Assembly (NCBI RefSeq): GCF_030815955.1
Contig: NZ_JAUSXK010000001.1
Span: 3,658,001-3,722,000, forward strand
Direction: 5' to 3'
From: Microbacterium murale
GTDB taxonomy: Bacteria; Actinomycetota; Actinomycetes; Actinomycetales; Microbacteriaceae
Length of the DNA: 64,000 nucleotides
A program made the position numbers and the translations under genes. This document shows positions 16,179 through 23,412 of this stretch, piece by piece (the first letter of the stretch is position 1; each line of letters starts with the position of its first letter). The notes under the pieces are model-generated. The model made no database searches. It saw nothing but the letters and a program-made list of their open reading frames with translations, and was not told the origin of the DNA.

Positions 16179-16877
16179 TCACTTCACGCGAGACGAGAGA
16201 GCCTCGAGGCTGCGCTCGAACTCCTCGACGGTGGATGCGAAGCCCGGCAGATCCTGCGGGCGGTGGTTCGCGCCATCCAGCACGACGTGACGGCCGCCGT
16301 GCTCGCTGAGAACACGGGCGATCGTCTCGTACTCCTCGTTCCACCCGCCCGTGGCGACGAGAGTCGGGATGCCGCTGATCACACCGCCGCGCACACCATG
16401 CCCCCACGGCACATTGCTTTCGGCCCACCGACGAGCAGCCGCGCGCTCCGCGTCCCACCGGCCCGCATCGAACGCGCCGCCGAACATGAGCGGCCGGAAG
16501 ATCGCCCAGAACCCCTGCAGGTCGTCGATCTCTGCCCGAGCACGGGCCTCGGTCACGATTGCGATGTGCCGTTCGATCGCCACCTCGCCCCGCGCTATGT
16601 CGTACAGCGCTGGTTCCACGAGGATCAGCCCGTCGACGTCGAGGCGGCCGGATGCAGCCGCCAGCACGGCCGGAACAGCACCGAGCGAGTGGGCGTGGAG
16701 AAGGATGCGACCACCCGAGTACGCGTCGATCAGCACCTCCACCTGATCCTGGATGCGCGAGCCCGACTCGAAGCTCACGAAGTCTCCGTCCACAGCATCC
16801 GAATGCGGCCAGGCATCCTGGCCACGTCTGCCCGCACCGTGGACGAACACTCGACGTGGGGCTGGGAGCGGCTGCAT
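16179..16877 (-). CDS. alpha/beta-fold hydrolase
   Basis: 232 residues. It opens with RRVFVHGAGRRGQDAWP, an HG oxyanion motif, and carries the nucleophile elbow HAHSLGAVPAV (Ser about 104). A candidate catalytic His is the one in DGANHRPQDLPGF, near the C-terminus. No signal peptide. The ATG has no Shine-Dalgarno, but TAGCAT (16884-16889 on the minus strand) lies 6 nt before it, indicating a leaderless mRNA. It is divergent from ftsY with only 33 bp between the start codons, so the two promoters overlap physically. Substrate unknown; esterase, lipase or C-C hydrolase activity are all possible. Confidence 0.85.
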   Translation of the reverse strand: MQPLPAPRRVFVHGAGRRGQDAWPHSDAVDGDFVSFESGSRIQDQVEVLIDAYSGGRILLHAHSLGAVPAVLAAASGRLDVDGLILVEPALYDIARGEVAIERHIAIVTEARARAEIDDLQGFWAIFRPLMFGGAFDAGRWDAERAAARRWAESNVPWGHGVRGGVISGIPTLVATGGWNEEYETIARVLSEHGGRHVVLDGANHRPQDLPGFASTVEEFERSLEALSSRVK

Positions 16878-16910
16878 CCCGCGATGCTACCGGCACCGTA
16901 GGCTGGACGC
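16878..16910. promoter_or_regulatory. back-to-back leaderless promoters of the hydrolase and ftsY
   Basis: Minus-strand -10 box TAGCAT at 16884-16889 and plus-strand -10 box TAGGCT at 16899-16904, each exactly 6 nt from its start codon. With normal spacing each -35 region would lie at or inside the other gene's start, so two polymerases could hardly bind at once. Confidence 0.6.
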
Positions 16911-17786
16911 ATGGCGGAGAAGTCCTGGTCCCTCGGTCGCGCGCTGCGCGGCATGTTCGTCAAGCCCACGATCGATGAGACGACGTGGGAAGACCTCGAG
17001 ACTGCGCTGATCACAGCTGACTTCGGCCCCGACATCTCGGAGCGGATCGTCGAAGAGTTGCGGGAGAAGGTCGATCGCTACCGGACGACTGATCCGCAGG
17101 ATCTGCAGCGCATGCTGCGCGAGACGCTCGAGGAGCACTTCGCGAAGTTCGACACGACCCTCAAGCTCACTGAACGTCCTGCCGTCGTGCTCGTCGTCGG
17201 CGTCAACGGTGTCGGTAAGACGACCACCATTGGCAAGTTCACGAAGTTCCTCCGCGGTTACCAGCGCAGCGTGGTCGTCGGTGCCGCCGACACGTTCCGC
17301 GCGGCTGCCGTCGATCAGCTCGCGACCTGGGCGCAGCGTGGGGGAGCGGCGATCGTCCGCCCGCAGCAGGAGGGTCAGGATCCGGCATCCGTGGCGTACC
17401 AGACCATCGAGTACGCGCAGCGCGAAGGCATCGAGATCGCGATCATCGACACTGCAGGCCGCCTGCACACCAAGGGCGGGCTCATGGACGAGCTGTCGAA
17501 GATCCGGCGTGTGATCGAGAAGCAGGCCCCGATCAGTGAAGTGCTGCTGGTGCTCGATGCGACCACAGGACAGAACGGCGTGATGCAGGCTGAAGCCTTC
17601 CTCGAGCACGCTGGGGTCACCGGCCTCGTGCTCACGAAACTCGACGGCTCAGCGAAGGGCGGCTTCGTCCTCGCAGTGCAGGAGCGCACCGGCATCCCCG
17701 TCAAACTCCTCGGTCAAGGTGAGGGAATCGACGACCTCACCGGGTTCACGCCGCACGTCTTCGTGGCATCCCTTGTCGGGCAGTGA
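16911..17786 (+). CDS. ftsY: signal recognition particle receptor FtsY
   Basis: 291 residues, a short FtsY without the long acidic A domain of E. coli, as is usual in actinobacteria. The N domain is followed by the G domain with VGVNGVGKTTTIGK (G1, about 97-110), ADTFRAAA (G2), DTAGRLHTKG (G3) and TKLDGSAKGG (G4). It binds the Ffh GTPase encoded at 21806 and docks ribosome-nascent chains at the membrane. Membrane contact is probably through the basic N-terminal helix (KSWSLGRALRGMFVK). TAGGCT sits 6 nt before the ATG, and no Shine-Dalgarno is present, so the mRNA is likely leaderless. Confidence 0.97.
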   Translation: MAEKSWSLGRALRGMFVKPTIDETTWEDLETALITADFGPDISERIVEELREKVDRYRTTDPQDLQRMLRETLEEHFAKFDTTLKLTERPAVVLVVGVNGVGKTTTIGKFTKFLRGYQRSVVVGAADTFRAAAVDQLATWAQRGGAAIVRPQQEGQDPASVAYQTIEYAQREGIEIAIIDTAGRLHTKGGLMDELSKIRRVIEKQAPISEVLLVLDATTGQNGVMQAEAFLEHAGVTGLVLTKLDGSAKGGFVLAVQERTGIPVKLLGQGEGIDDLTGFTPHVFVASLVGQ

Positions 17787-17807
17787 TGGGACTGGTTTCA
17801 TAGCGTT

Positions 17808-18308
17808 ATGGCGATCGAACACGACTACTTCGGGCTCCTGTCCTCAGGGCCGGACGGATCGATCTTCTGGTCCGAGACGGTGGAGCTGGGCGACCAGGCG
17901 GTGACCGTCGATCTCACCGCGCCTGATCAGGATGACGTCTCGGTCGATGCGCTCGACATCGCCGCTGCCCTCATCTCCGGGCTGGAAGAGGTCGATGGCG
18001 CGGCGCGACGCGGGATGCTCGCCGAGGTCGATGATCGCGCGAGCGAGGTGACCGAGTACATCCTGCAGCAGCAGGAGGCGTACGGTGACGAACTCGAAGA
18101 GGTTCTCGTCGACGTCAGCGCGGATCCCGCGGTCGACATCATCCGCTCGATGCGCCTCATGAGCATGACGATCCTTGCCGACGAGCACGGCGGATCAGAG
18201 CCGTTCGCCGTGCTCGAATACGCTCTCGACCCGGACAACACCGACGACGTGCTGCTGGTGAACCTCTCATCGGACGGTTCGGTGCAGTCCGTGATGAGTG
18301 GCGACTAG
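17808..18308 (+). CDS. DUF2004-like protein of unknown function
   Basis: 166 residues, strongly acidic (many Asp and Glu), with a FGLLSSGPDG opening, a beta-rich first third, a helical middle with EVTEYILQQQEAYGDEL (about 81-97), and a C-terminal FAVLEYALDPDNTDDVLLVNL strand pair. This arrangement resembles DUF2004 proteins, but I assign that only by likeness. It follows ftsY by 21 nt and could share its transcript. It is soluble, with no signal peptide and no Cys. The last codons and the stop lie inside a 40-nt stem-loop with the convergent lipA gene beyond it. Function unknown. Confidence 0.7.
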   Translation: MAIEHDYFGLLSSGPDGSIFWSETVELGDQAVTVDLTAPDQDDVSVDALDIAAALISGLEEVDGAARRGMLAEVDDRASEVTEYILQQQEAYGDELEEVLVDVSADPAVDIIRSMRLMSMTILADEHGGSEPFAVLEYALDPDNTDDVLLVNLSSDGSVQSVMSGD

Positions 18309-18326
18309 CCACCCCTCATCACGGAC
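18287..18326. terminator. bidirectional stem-loop between convergent genes
   Basis: GTCCGTGATGAG at 18287-18298 pairs perfectly with CTCATCACGGAC at 18315-18326. An upper TGGC/GCCA stem surrounds the TAG stop of the DUF2004 gene. It serves both the DUF2004 gene and lipA by position. There is no U-tract, as often found for high-GC actinobacterial terminators. Confidence 0.6.
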
Positions 18327-18332
18327 CGCGCG

Positions 18333-19325
18333 TCAGACGGCCTGCGCGAAGCCGAGATCTGCGCTGTCGGCGATATGCGACAGGTGCGCGGGGATCTCGC
18401 GGCCCTTCGACATCATCGACTGCGCCCAGAGCCGCCCTGCGCGGTACGAGGACCGCACGAGTGGACCGGCAAGAACGCCGAGGAAACCGATCCTCTCCGC
18501 CTCTTCCTTGAACTCCACGAACTCAGCGGGCTTCACCCAGCGTGCGACCGGCAGATGCCGCGGCGTTGGACGCAGGTATTGCGTGATCGTGATGATGTCG
18601 CAGCCTGCGTCGTGAAGGTCCTGCAGGGCCTCGAGCACCTCGGACGGTTCCTCACCCATCCCGAGGATCAGGTTCGACTTCGTGATGAGACCGGCATCCC
18701 TGGCCTGGGTGAGCACGCCGAGAGAGCGTTCATAGCGGAACGCGGGCCGGATGCGTTTGAAGATGCGAGGTACCGTCTCGACGTTGTGCGCGAAGACTTC
18801 GGGGCGCGCATCGAAGATCTGGTTGAGGAATGCGGGGTCGCCGTTGTGGTCGTTCGCGAGGAGCTCCACGCCGGTGTTCGGATTCTCCGCATGGATCCGG
18901 CGAACCGTCTCGGCGTTGAGCCAGGCACCGGTGTCAGGGCGGTCATCCCTGGCGACGCTCGTGACCGTGGCGTAGCGCAGTCCCATGCGCGTGACGCTCT
19001 CAGCCACGCGGCGCGGTTCGTCCGTGTCGTAGTCGGCGGGTTTGCCCGTGTCGATCTGGCAGAAGTCGCATCGCCTCGTGCATTGAGAGCCGCCGATGAG
19101 GAATGTCGCCTCTCGGTCCTCCCAGCACTCGAAGATGTTCGGGCAACCGGCCTCCTGGCAGACGGTGTGCAGGCCTTCGGCCTTGACGAGCGAATGCAGC
19201 GCCGTGTACTCCGGCCCCATCTTCGCCTTGGTCTTGATCCACTCCGGCTTGCGCTCGATCGGAGTCTCCGCGTTGCGGATCTCCAGGCGGAGGAGTCTGC
19301 GTCCTTCTGGGGCAGCAGCGGTCAT
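18333..19325 (-). CDS. lipA: lipoyl synthase LipA
   Basis: 330 residues. The auxiliary cluster cysteines are C56, C61 and C67 (C-x4-C-x5-C), and the radical-SAM cluster is C82-x3-C86-x2-C89 in QCTRRCDFC. The C-terminal RSSYRAG motif, whose Ser ligates the auxiliary cluster in this family, is present. It inserts two sulfurs into octanoyl groups bound to lipoyl domains, such as that of the E2 protein at 44092. It overlaps lipB by ATGA and is translated after it, the usual lipB-lipA order in actinobacteria. Expression may be under the TetR-family operator upstream of lipB. Confidence 0.97.
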   Translation of the reverse strand: MTAAAPEGRRLLRLEIRNAETPIERKPEWIKTKAKMGPEYTALHSLVKAEGLHTVCQEAGCPNIFECWEDREATFLIGGSQCTRRCDFCQIDTGKPADYDTDEPRRVAESVTRMGLRYATVTSVARDDRPDTGAWLNAETVRRIHAENPNTGVELLANDHNGDPAFLNQIFDARPEVFAHNVETVPRIFKRIRPAFRYERSLGVLTQARDAGLITKSNLILGMGEEPSEVLEALQDLHDAGCDIITITQYLRPTPRHLPVARWVKPAEFVEFKEEAERIGFLGVLAGPLVRSSYRAGRLWAQSMMSKGREIPAHLSHIADSADLGFAQAV

Positions 19326-19960
19326 GCGAGAACTCCTTCGTATTCGACCGTGAACGCTTCCGCGACCGCGTCGACGATGTCGGCGGGTGAGACGTCCGCG
19401 CCGGTGACCTCGCTGACGGTAGTGACGCCCGCGTCAGTGATGCCGCACGGGATGATCCCGCGGAACCCGGCGAGAGAGTTGTCGCAGTTGATCGCGAAGC
19501 CATGCATCGTCACGCCTTGCTGCACGCGCACGCCGATCGCCGCCACCTTGTCCTCGGAGAGCGGGCGGCGCACCCACACACCGCTGCGGCCGTCGACCTG
19601 GTATCCGTCGACGCCGAGCGGACCGAGGATGTCGATGAGAAGACGCTCCAGACGACGCACGTGTGCGACGACATCCATGGGTTCGGGGAGTCGCACGATC
19701 GGGTAACCGACGAGCTGACCCGGTCCGTGCCACGTGATCTTTCCGCCGCGGTCGACGTCGACGACGGGAGTGCCGTCCTGGGGACGTTCCTGCGGTTCGG
19801 TGCGCTTCCCGGCGGTGTACACGGCCTCGTGCTCGAGCAGGATCAGCGTGTCGGGGCGCGTACCGTCGACCACCTCACGATGGATGCTGCGCTGCAGCTC
19901 CCACCCGTCGAGATAGGGGACGTAGGCCGGTGCGAGACCGGCAGTGAGGATGTCGAGCAT
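19322..19960 (-). CDS. lipB: octanoyltransferase LipB
   Basis: 212 residues with the LipB signatures [27 protein letters not shown] and the active-site region [13 protein letters not shown], whose Cys forms the octanoyl thioester; the partner Lys lies in [10 protein letters not shown]. It moves octanoate from acyl carrier protein to lipoyl-domain lysines, the substrate for LipA. The ATG at 19958-19960 has AAAGG 5 nt upstream. The first gene of the lipB-lipA operon, it faces a TetR gene, with a 23-bp palindrome in between. The window also encodes a lipoylated complex (bkdABC), so this pathway is needed for branched-chain amino acid breakdown as well as central metabolism. Confidence 0.96.
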   Translation of the reverse strand: MLDILTAGLAPAYVPYLDGWELQRSIHREVVDGTRPDTLILLEHEAVYTAGKRTEPQERPQDGTPVVDVDRGGKITWHGPGQLVGYPIVRLPEPMDVVAHVRRLERLLIDILGPLGVDGYQVDGRSGVWVRRPLSEDKVAAIGVRVQQGVTMHGFAINCDNSLAGFRGIIPCGITDAGVTTVSEVTGADVSPADIVDAVAEAFTVEYEGVLA

Positions 19961-19975
19961 GTTCGCCTTTCATCT

Positions 19976-19998
19976 ATTGTTGGATGCCGTCTAACAAT
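19976..19998. promoter_or_regulatory. palindromic operator, probably for the adjacent TetR regulator
   Basis: Left arm ATTGTTGGA and right arm TCTAACAAT (8 of 9 positions complementary) around a 5-nt centre. It lies 16 bp from the lipB start codon and about 42 bp before the tetR start, so a bound repressor would block both lipB-lipA and its own gene. Confidence 0.65.
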
Positions 19999-20039
19999 AC
20001 TCTTCCTGCTCGTTGATGCACGCGCGGTACGGTAGGTGG

Positions 20040-20627
20040 ATGACGACCGAGCCGCGCCCAGGACGTCCGCGCGCGTCGTCGCGCGAGGTCCTCGCCGAGG
20101 CGGCGTGCGAGTTGTTCCTCGAACAGGGCTATGACGCGACATCAGTGGCCGATATCACTCAGCGTGCCGGGGTGAGCCGCTCCAGCTTCTTCAACTACTT
20201 CTCTTCGAAGAGCGACGTGCTCTGGTCCGGGCTGGACGCCAGGATCGACGGCGCAATCGACGCGATGGGCGAGCTCGGGACGGATGCTGATGCCCCTGCT
20301 GTGCGCGGCATCCTGCTGAGCGTCGTACGCGATTTCGCACCCGACCCGCTGGCGCTCGCACTGCGTAACGCGAAGGCCATGGGACTCGAGGCGGAGTTGG
20401 TTCGCGACACCGGCCTGCGTCATGCCCGGCTGGCTGCGGGAATCGCGGATTCCGCGCGACGCAGCGGAATCGGCGCGATCCGTGCCGACATCCTCGGTGC
20501 CGCCCACTCGGCTGCGCTGCTGTCCTCCCTGCGCGTGTGGGCCGAGAGAGGCGCCGGACATGGTTCGCCCGAGGCACTGTTCCAGGAGGCTCTGGCGGGC
20601 ATTCACGATCTCCCGTGGCGGGACTGA
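20040..20627 (+). CDS. TetR-family transcriptional regulator
   Basis: 195 residues. After the arm TEPRPGRPRASSREVLAEAA comes the typical TetR helix-turn-helix: LFLEQGYDATSVADITQRAG, SRSSFFNYFSSKSDVLW. The C-terminal domain is Ala-rich and variable, so the ligand cannot be inferred. Start at 20040: TACGGT lies 6 nt upstream, so the mRNA is probably leaderless; an in-frame ATG nine codons earlier is unlikely. The divergent neighbour is lipB, with a palindrome between them (19976-19998). I infer autoregulation and control of lipB-lipA, perhaps in response to a fatty-acid or acyl-CoA signal, but the ligand is a guess. Confidence 0.88.
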   Translation: MTTEPRPGRPRASSREVLAEAACELFLEQGYDATSVADITQRAGVSRSSFFNYFSSKSDVLWSGLDARIDGAIDAMGELGTDADAPAVRGILLSVVRDFAPDPLALALRNAKAMGLEAELVRDTGLRHARLAAGIADSARRSGIGAIRADILGAAHSAALLSSLRVWAERGAGHGSPEALFQEALAGIHDLPWRD

Positions 20628-20692
20628 GAATCGCGCGGACGAAGTCCGGGCTGCCGGACATGTCATGAGTGAACCACCCCGAGGAGGAACTC

Positions 20693-21292
20693 ATGACCAC
20701 CGATCTTGAAGACTTGCTGGATGCTTCGGCACCCGCTACCCGAACCGTCGCGTCGCGAGACGTGCGGGCGATGCTCGCGGATGCCCGAAAGGCGGCACGG
20801 GTCGGGCGCCGACCGGGACGTGTCGCGACCATCGCTGGTGTACTCGCCCTCACTTTGACCGGTGGTGCGGGCGTTGCGACGGCCACGGACTACTGGGCGT
20901 CCTTGAACAATCCACTCGGTACGTACACGTACCAGGTTCCGAGCGGTGCGATGTGCGAATCCGTCTTCGGAGACGTGCAGATCACCGAGCGCAGTGACCG
21001 GGTTCTGCGGGATCAGATCGAGAGCGACCTGAAGGCGTGGTTCGACCGCACGGATGTCGTCGCCGTCGCCGAATCGCAGGTCGACGAGTACATCCAGGAG
21101 CGTCACGATGTGCTGGAGGCCGCCGGTCAGATCGACGGAGAGCTTTCGGGCGACGAACTCGATATGGCCTATGCATACGCGATCGACAGATCCATCTCCG
21201 AGCAAGCGATGACCGAGGTCGAACGCCTCGGCTATGCCGCCGAGGGCGTCGGGTACGGTGCACAGGGACGTTGCCCGGAGTTGATGAAGTGA
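20693..21292 (+). CDS. single-pass membrane protein coupled to an ECF sigma factor
   Basis: 199 residues from the ATG at 20693 (GAGGAGGAA Shine-Dalgarno). Residues 1-40 are cytoplasmic and carry Leu/Ala-rich helical sequence (LEDLLDASAPATRTVASRDV). One TM segment, about 45-68, is GRVATIAGVLALTLTGGAGV followed by ATAT. The remainder is extracytoplasmic, acidic, with Cys residues in AMCESVF and GRCPEL that could form a disulfide. Its 3' end overlaps the sigma gene by 4 nt. The topology fits an anti-sigma or sigma-linked sensor, but no zinc-binding anti-sigma motif is present, and the order (membrane protein first) is reversed from the common sigma/anti-sigma order. A GTCCGG/CCGGAC hairpin at 20644-20659 precedes it. 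Confidence 0.7.
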   Translation: MTTDLEDLLDASAPATRTVASRDVRAMLADARKAARVGRRPGRVATIAGVLALTLTGGAGVATATDYWASLNNPLGTYTYQVPSGAMCESVFGDVQITERSDRVLRDQIESDLKAWFDRTDVVAVAESQVDEYIQERHDVLEAAGQIDGELSGDELDMAYAYAIDRSISEQAMTEVERLGYAAEGVGYGAQGRCPELMK

Positions 21293-21792
21293 AGCGACCT
21301 CTCGCCGACACCGCCCTGATCGTGGCGTTCGAAGCATCTGCATCCGATCTGCTCGCCTACCTCGCTCGTCGTGTCGGCTCCGATGACGCCCCTGACCTTC
21401 TTGGGGACACGATGGTCGTTGCCTGGCGGCGGGTGCGCGAGCTGCCCGGCGAACCGGAGCGCGCACGAATGTGGCTGTTCGGGATCGCCCGCGGCACTCT
21501 GCAGAACCACGCCCGCGGCGAACGCCGACGATGGGCGCTCGTTGATCGCATCCGCTCGCAGGTCCGAGATGATGCGACGCCGTCGGCCGATGCCGGAATG
21601 GACGTGCGCGACGCCATTGCGAGACTCGATCCCGATCTCGCCGAACTCATCCGCCTGGTTCACTGGGATCGATTCAGTCTCACGGATGCAGCCGAGCTTC
21701 TCGGCATCCCGGCCTCCACTGCGCGAGGCCGCTACCAGCGCGCCAAGGAGCACCTCCGCGCCGCGCTGAGCATCGAGGCGCCGCTCGCGTAG
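21289..21792 (+). CDS. ECF-type RNA polymerase sigma factor
   Basis: 167 residues from the GTG at 21289, which overlaps the previous stop as GTGA and has GGAG 8 nt upstream; a much longer frame overlaps the membrane-protein gene in another phase and is ignored. Region 2 is recognisable in LLAYLARRVGSDDAPDLLGDTMVVAWRR with the region 2.4 helix MWLFGIARGTLQNHARGERRR. Region 4 is ELIRLVHWDRFSLTDAAELLGIPASTARGRYQRAKEHL. It should redirect polymerase to a small stress regulon under control of the membrane protein translated just before it. No autoregulatory ECF promoter was evident to me upstream of 20693. Confidence 0.85.
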   Translation: MKRPLADTALIVAFEASASDLLAYLARRVGSDDAPDLLGDTMVVAWRRVRELPGEPERARMWLFGIARGTLQNHARGERRRWALVDRIRSQVRDDATPSADAGMDVRDAIARLDPDLAELIRLVHWDRFSLTDAAELLGIPASTARGRYQRAKEHLRAALSIEAPLA

Positions 21793-21805
21793 AATCGATA
21801 GCACC

Positions 21806-23356
21806 ATGGCTACCTTTGGCACGCTCTCCGATCGGCTCACCGAGACCTTCCGCAACCTTCGCACGAAGGGAAAGCTCACCGCGGCCGACGTCGACGGCAC
21901 GGTACGCGAGATACGCCGAGCCCTTCTGGATGCCGATGTCGCGCTCATCGTAGTCAAGGAGTTCACGGCGAAGGTGCGTGAACGCGCGCTCGGCGACGAG
22001 GTCAGCAAGGCCTTGAACCCCGCTCAGCAGGTTGTGCAGATCGTCAACGAGGAGCTCGTGCAGATCCTCGGCGGCGAACAGCGCCGACTGGAGTTCGCGA
22101 AGACGCCGCCGACCGTCATCATGCTCGCCGGCCTCCAGGGCTCCGGTAAGACGACGTTCGCGGGCAAGTTGGCGAAGCTGCTGGAGAAGGATGGCCATAC
22201 CCCGCTTCTCGTCGCCGCTGACCTGCAACGCCCGAACGCGGTGAACCAGCTGCAGGTCGTCGCAGAGCAGGCCGGCGCCACGATCTTTGCGCCTGAGCCG
22301 GGCAACGGCGTCGGAGATCCCGTCAAGGTCTCCCGCGACGGTGTCGAGCATGCGCGTCGCCAGCAGCACGACGTGGTCATCATCGACACCGCCGGTCGGT
22401 TGGGCGTCGATGCCGATCTCATGAAGCAGGCAGCCGACATCCGCAAGGCCGTCAACCCCGATGAGGTCCTGTTCGTCATCGACGCGATGATCGGTCAGGA
22501 TGCCGTCAACACTGCGAAGGCTTTCCAGGAGGGCGTCGACTTCACCGGTGTCGTCCTCTCCAAGCTCGACGGTGACGCCCGCGGTGGTGCGGCACTGTCG
22601 GTGGCGTCCATCACCGGTCGTCCGATCATCTTCGCCTCCACGGGCGAGGGCCTCGACGATCTCGAGCAGTTCCACCCCGACCGTATGGCGAGTCGCATCC
22701 TCGATCTCGGTGACATCCTCACCCTCATCGAGCAGGCGCAGCAGGCGTTCGATGAGGACGAGGCGCAGAAGGTCGCCGAGAAGCTCGCCAACGAGGCCTT
22801 CACCTTGGAGGACTTCCTCGACCAGCTTCAGCAGATGAAGAAGATGGGCTCGATGAAGAAGATGCTCGGGATGCTTCCGGGTATGGGCCAGATGAAGCAG
22901 CAGCTCGAAGACTTCGACGAGAAGGAGATCGACCGCACAGAGGCGATCATCCGCTCGATGACCCCGGGGGAGCGACAGAACCCCAAGGTGCTCAACGGAT
23001 CGCGCCGCGTGCGCATCGCCAAGGGCTCGGGAATGACCGTGACCGACGTGAATCAGCTGGTGCAGCGTTTTGAGCAAGCGGCGAAGATGATGAAGACCGT
23101 CGCTCGCGGCGGCACCCCGAATATCCCGGGCATGGGGGCCATGCCCGGGATGGGGCGCCCTGGTGCCTCGTCGAAGCGCGGTAAGAAGGGCAAGGCCAAG
23201 GGCGCTTCGCGTTCAGGGAACCCGGCCAAGCGGGCGGCCGAGAACGCCGGTCTGCCGACCGGTCCGTCGACGGGCTCCGGGTTCGGCCTGGGCGGTCAGA
23301 AGGCGCCGACCGAAGCAGACCTGGCAGAGATCCAGAAGCTGTTCGGAAAGAACTGA
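21806..23356 (+). CDS. ffh: signal recognition particle protein Ffh
   Basis: 516 residues. N domain, then the G domain with LQGSGKTTFAGKLAKLL (G1), DTAGRLGVD (G3) and LSKLDGDARGGAALS (G4), then a Met-rich M domain containing MKKMGSMKKMLGMLPGMGQM (about 346-365), which binds signal sequences and 4.5S RNA with SGMTVTDVNQLVQRF. A Gly/Lys-rich C-terminal extension ends in a conserved helix. It works with FtsY (16911) in cotranslational membrane targeting. TAGAAT at 21790-21795 leaves a very short 5' leader (about 4 nt) before the ATG and no Shine-Dalgarno, so a nearly leaderless transcript is likely. Confidence 0.97.
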   Translation: MATFGTLSDRLTETFRNLRTKGKLTAADVDGTVREIRRALLDADVALIVVKEFTAKVRERALGDEVSKALNPAQQVVQIVNEELVQILGGEQRRLEFAKTPPTVIMLAGLQGSGKTTFAGKLAKLLEKDGHTPLLVAADLQRPNAVNQLQVVAEQAGATIFAPEPGNGVGDPVKVSRDGVEHARRQQHDVVIIDTAGRLGVDADLMKQAADIRKAVNPDEVLFVIDAMIGQDAVNTAKAFQEGVDFTGVVLSKLDGDARGGAALSVASITGRPIIFASTGEGLDDLEQFHPDRMASRILDLGDILTLIEQAQQAFDEDEAQKVAEKLANEAFTLEDFLDQLQQMKKMGSMKKMLGMLPGMGQMKQQLEDFDEKEIDRTEAIIRSMTPGERQNPKVLNGSRRVRIAKGSGMTVTDVNQLVQRFEQAAKMMKTVARGGTPNIPGMGAMPGMGRPGASSKRGKKGKAKGASRSGNPAKRAAENAGLPTGPSTGSGFGLGGQKAPTEADLAEIQKLFGKN

Positions 23357-23376
23357 GGCTCAGGCTTCGACTCGCT

Positions 23377-23391
23377 GGGCTCGCTCAGCCC
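23377..23391. repeat. small palindrome in the ffh/glpD convergent gap
   Basis: GGGCT-CGCTC-AGCCC forms a 5-bp hairpin. The wider 56-bp gap contains repeated CTCGCT and GCTCAG words resembling REP-like intergenic elements of related genomes as I remember them. The gap lies between two convergent stops (23356 and 23413), so the hairpin may help end both transcripts. Confidence 0.35.
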
Positions 23392-23412
23392 GATCGTCTC
23401 GCCGGCGCTCGC

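Noticed and set aside
21680..23077. 465-codon antisense frame over ffh
   Set aside because: Low-complexity Leu/His/Arg-rich product with no motif, against full-length ffh on the plus strand.
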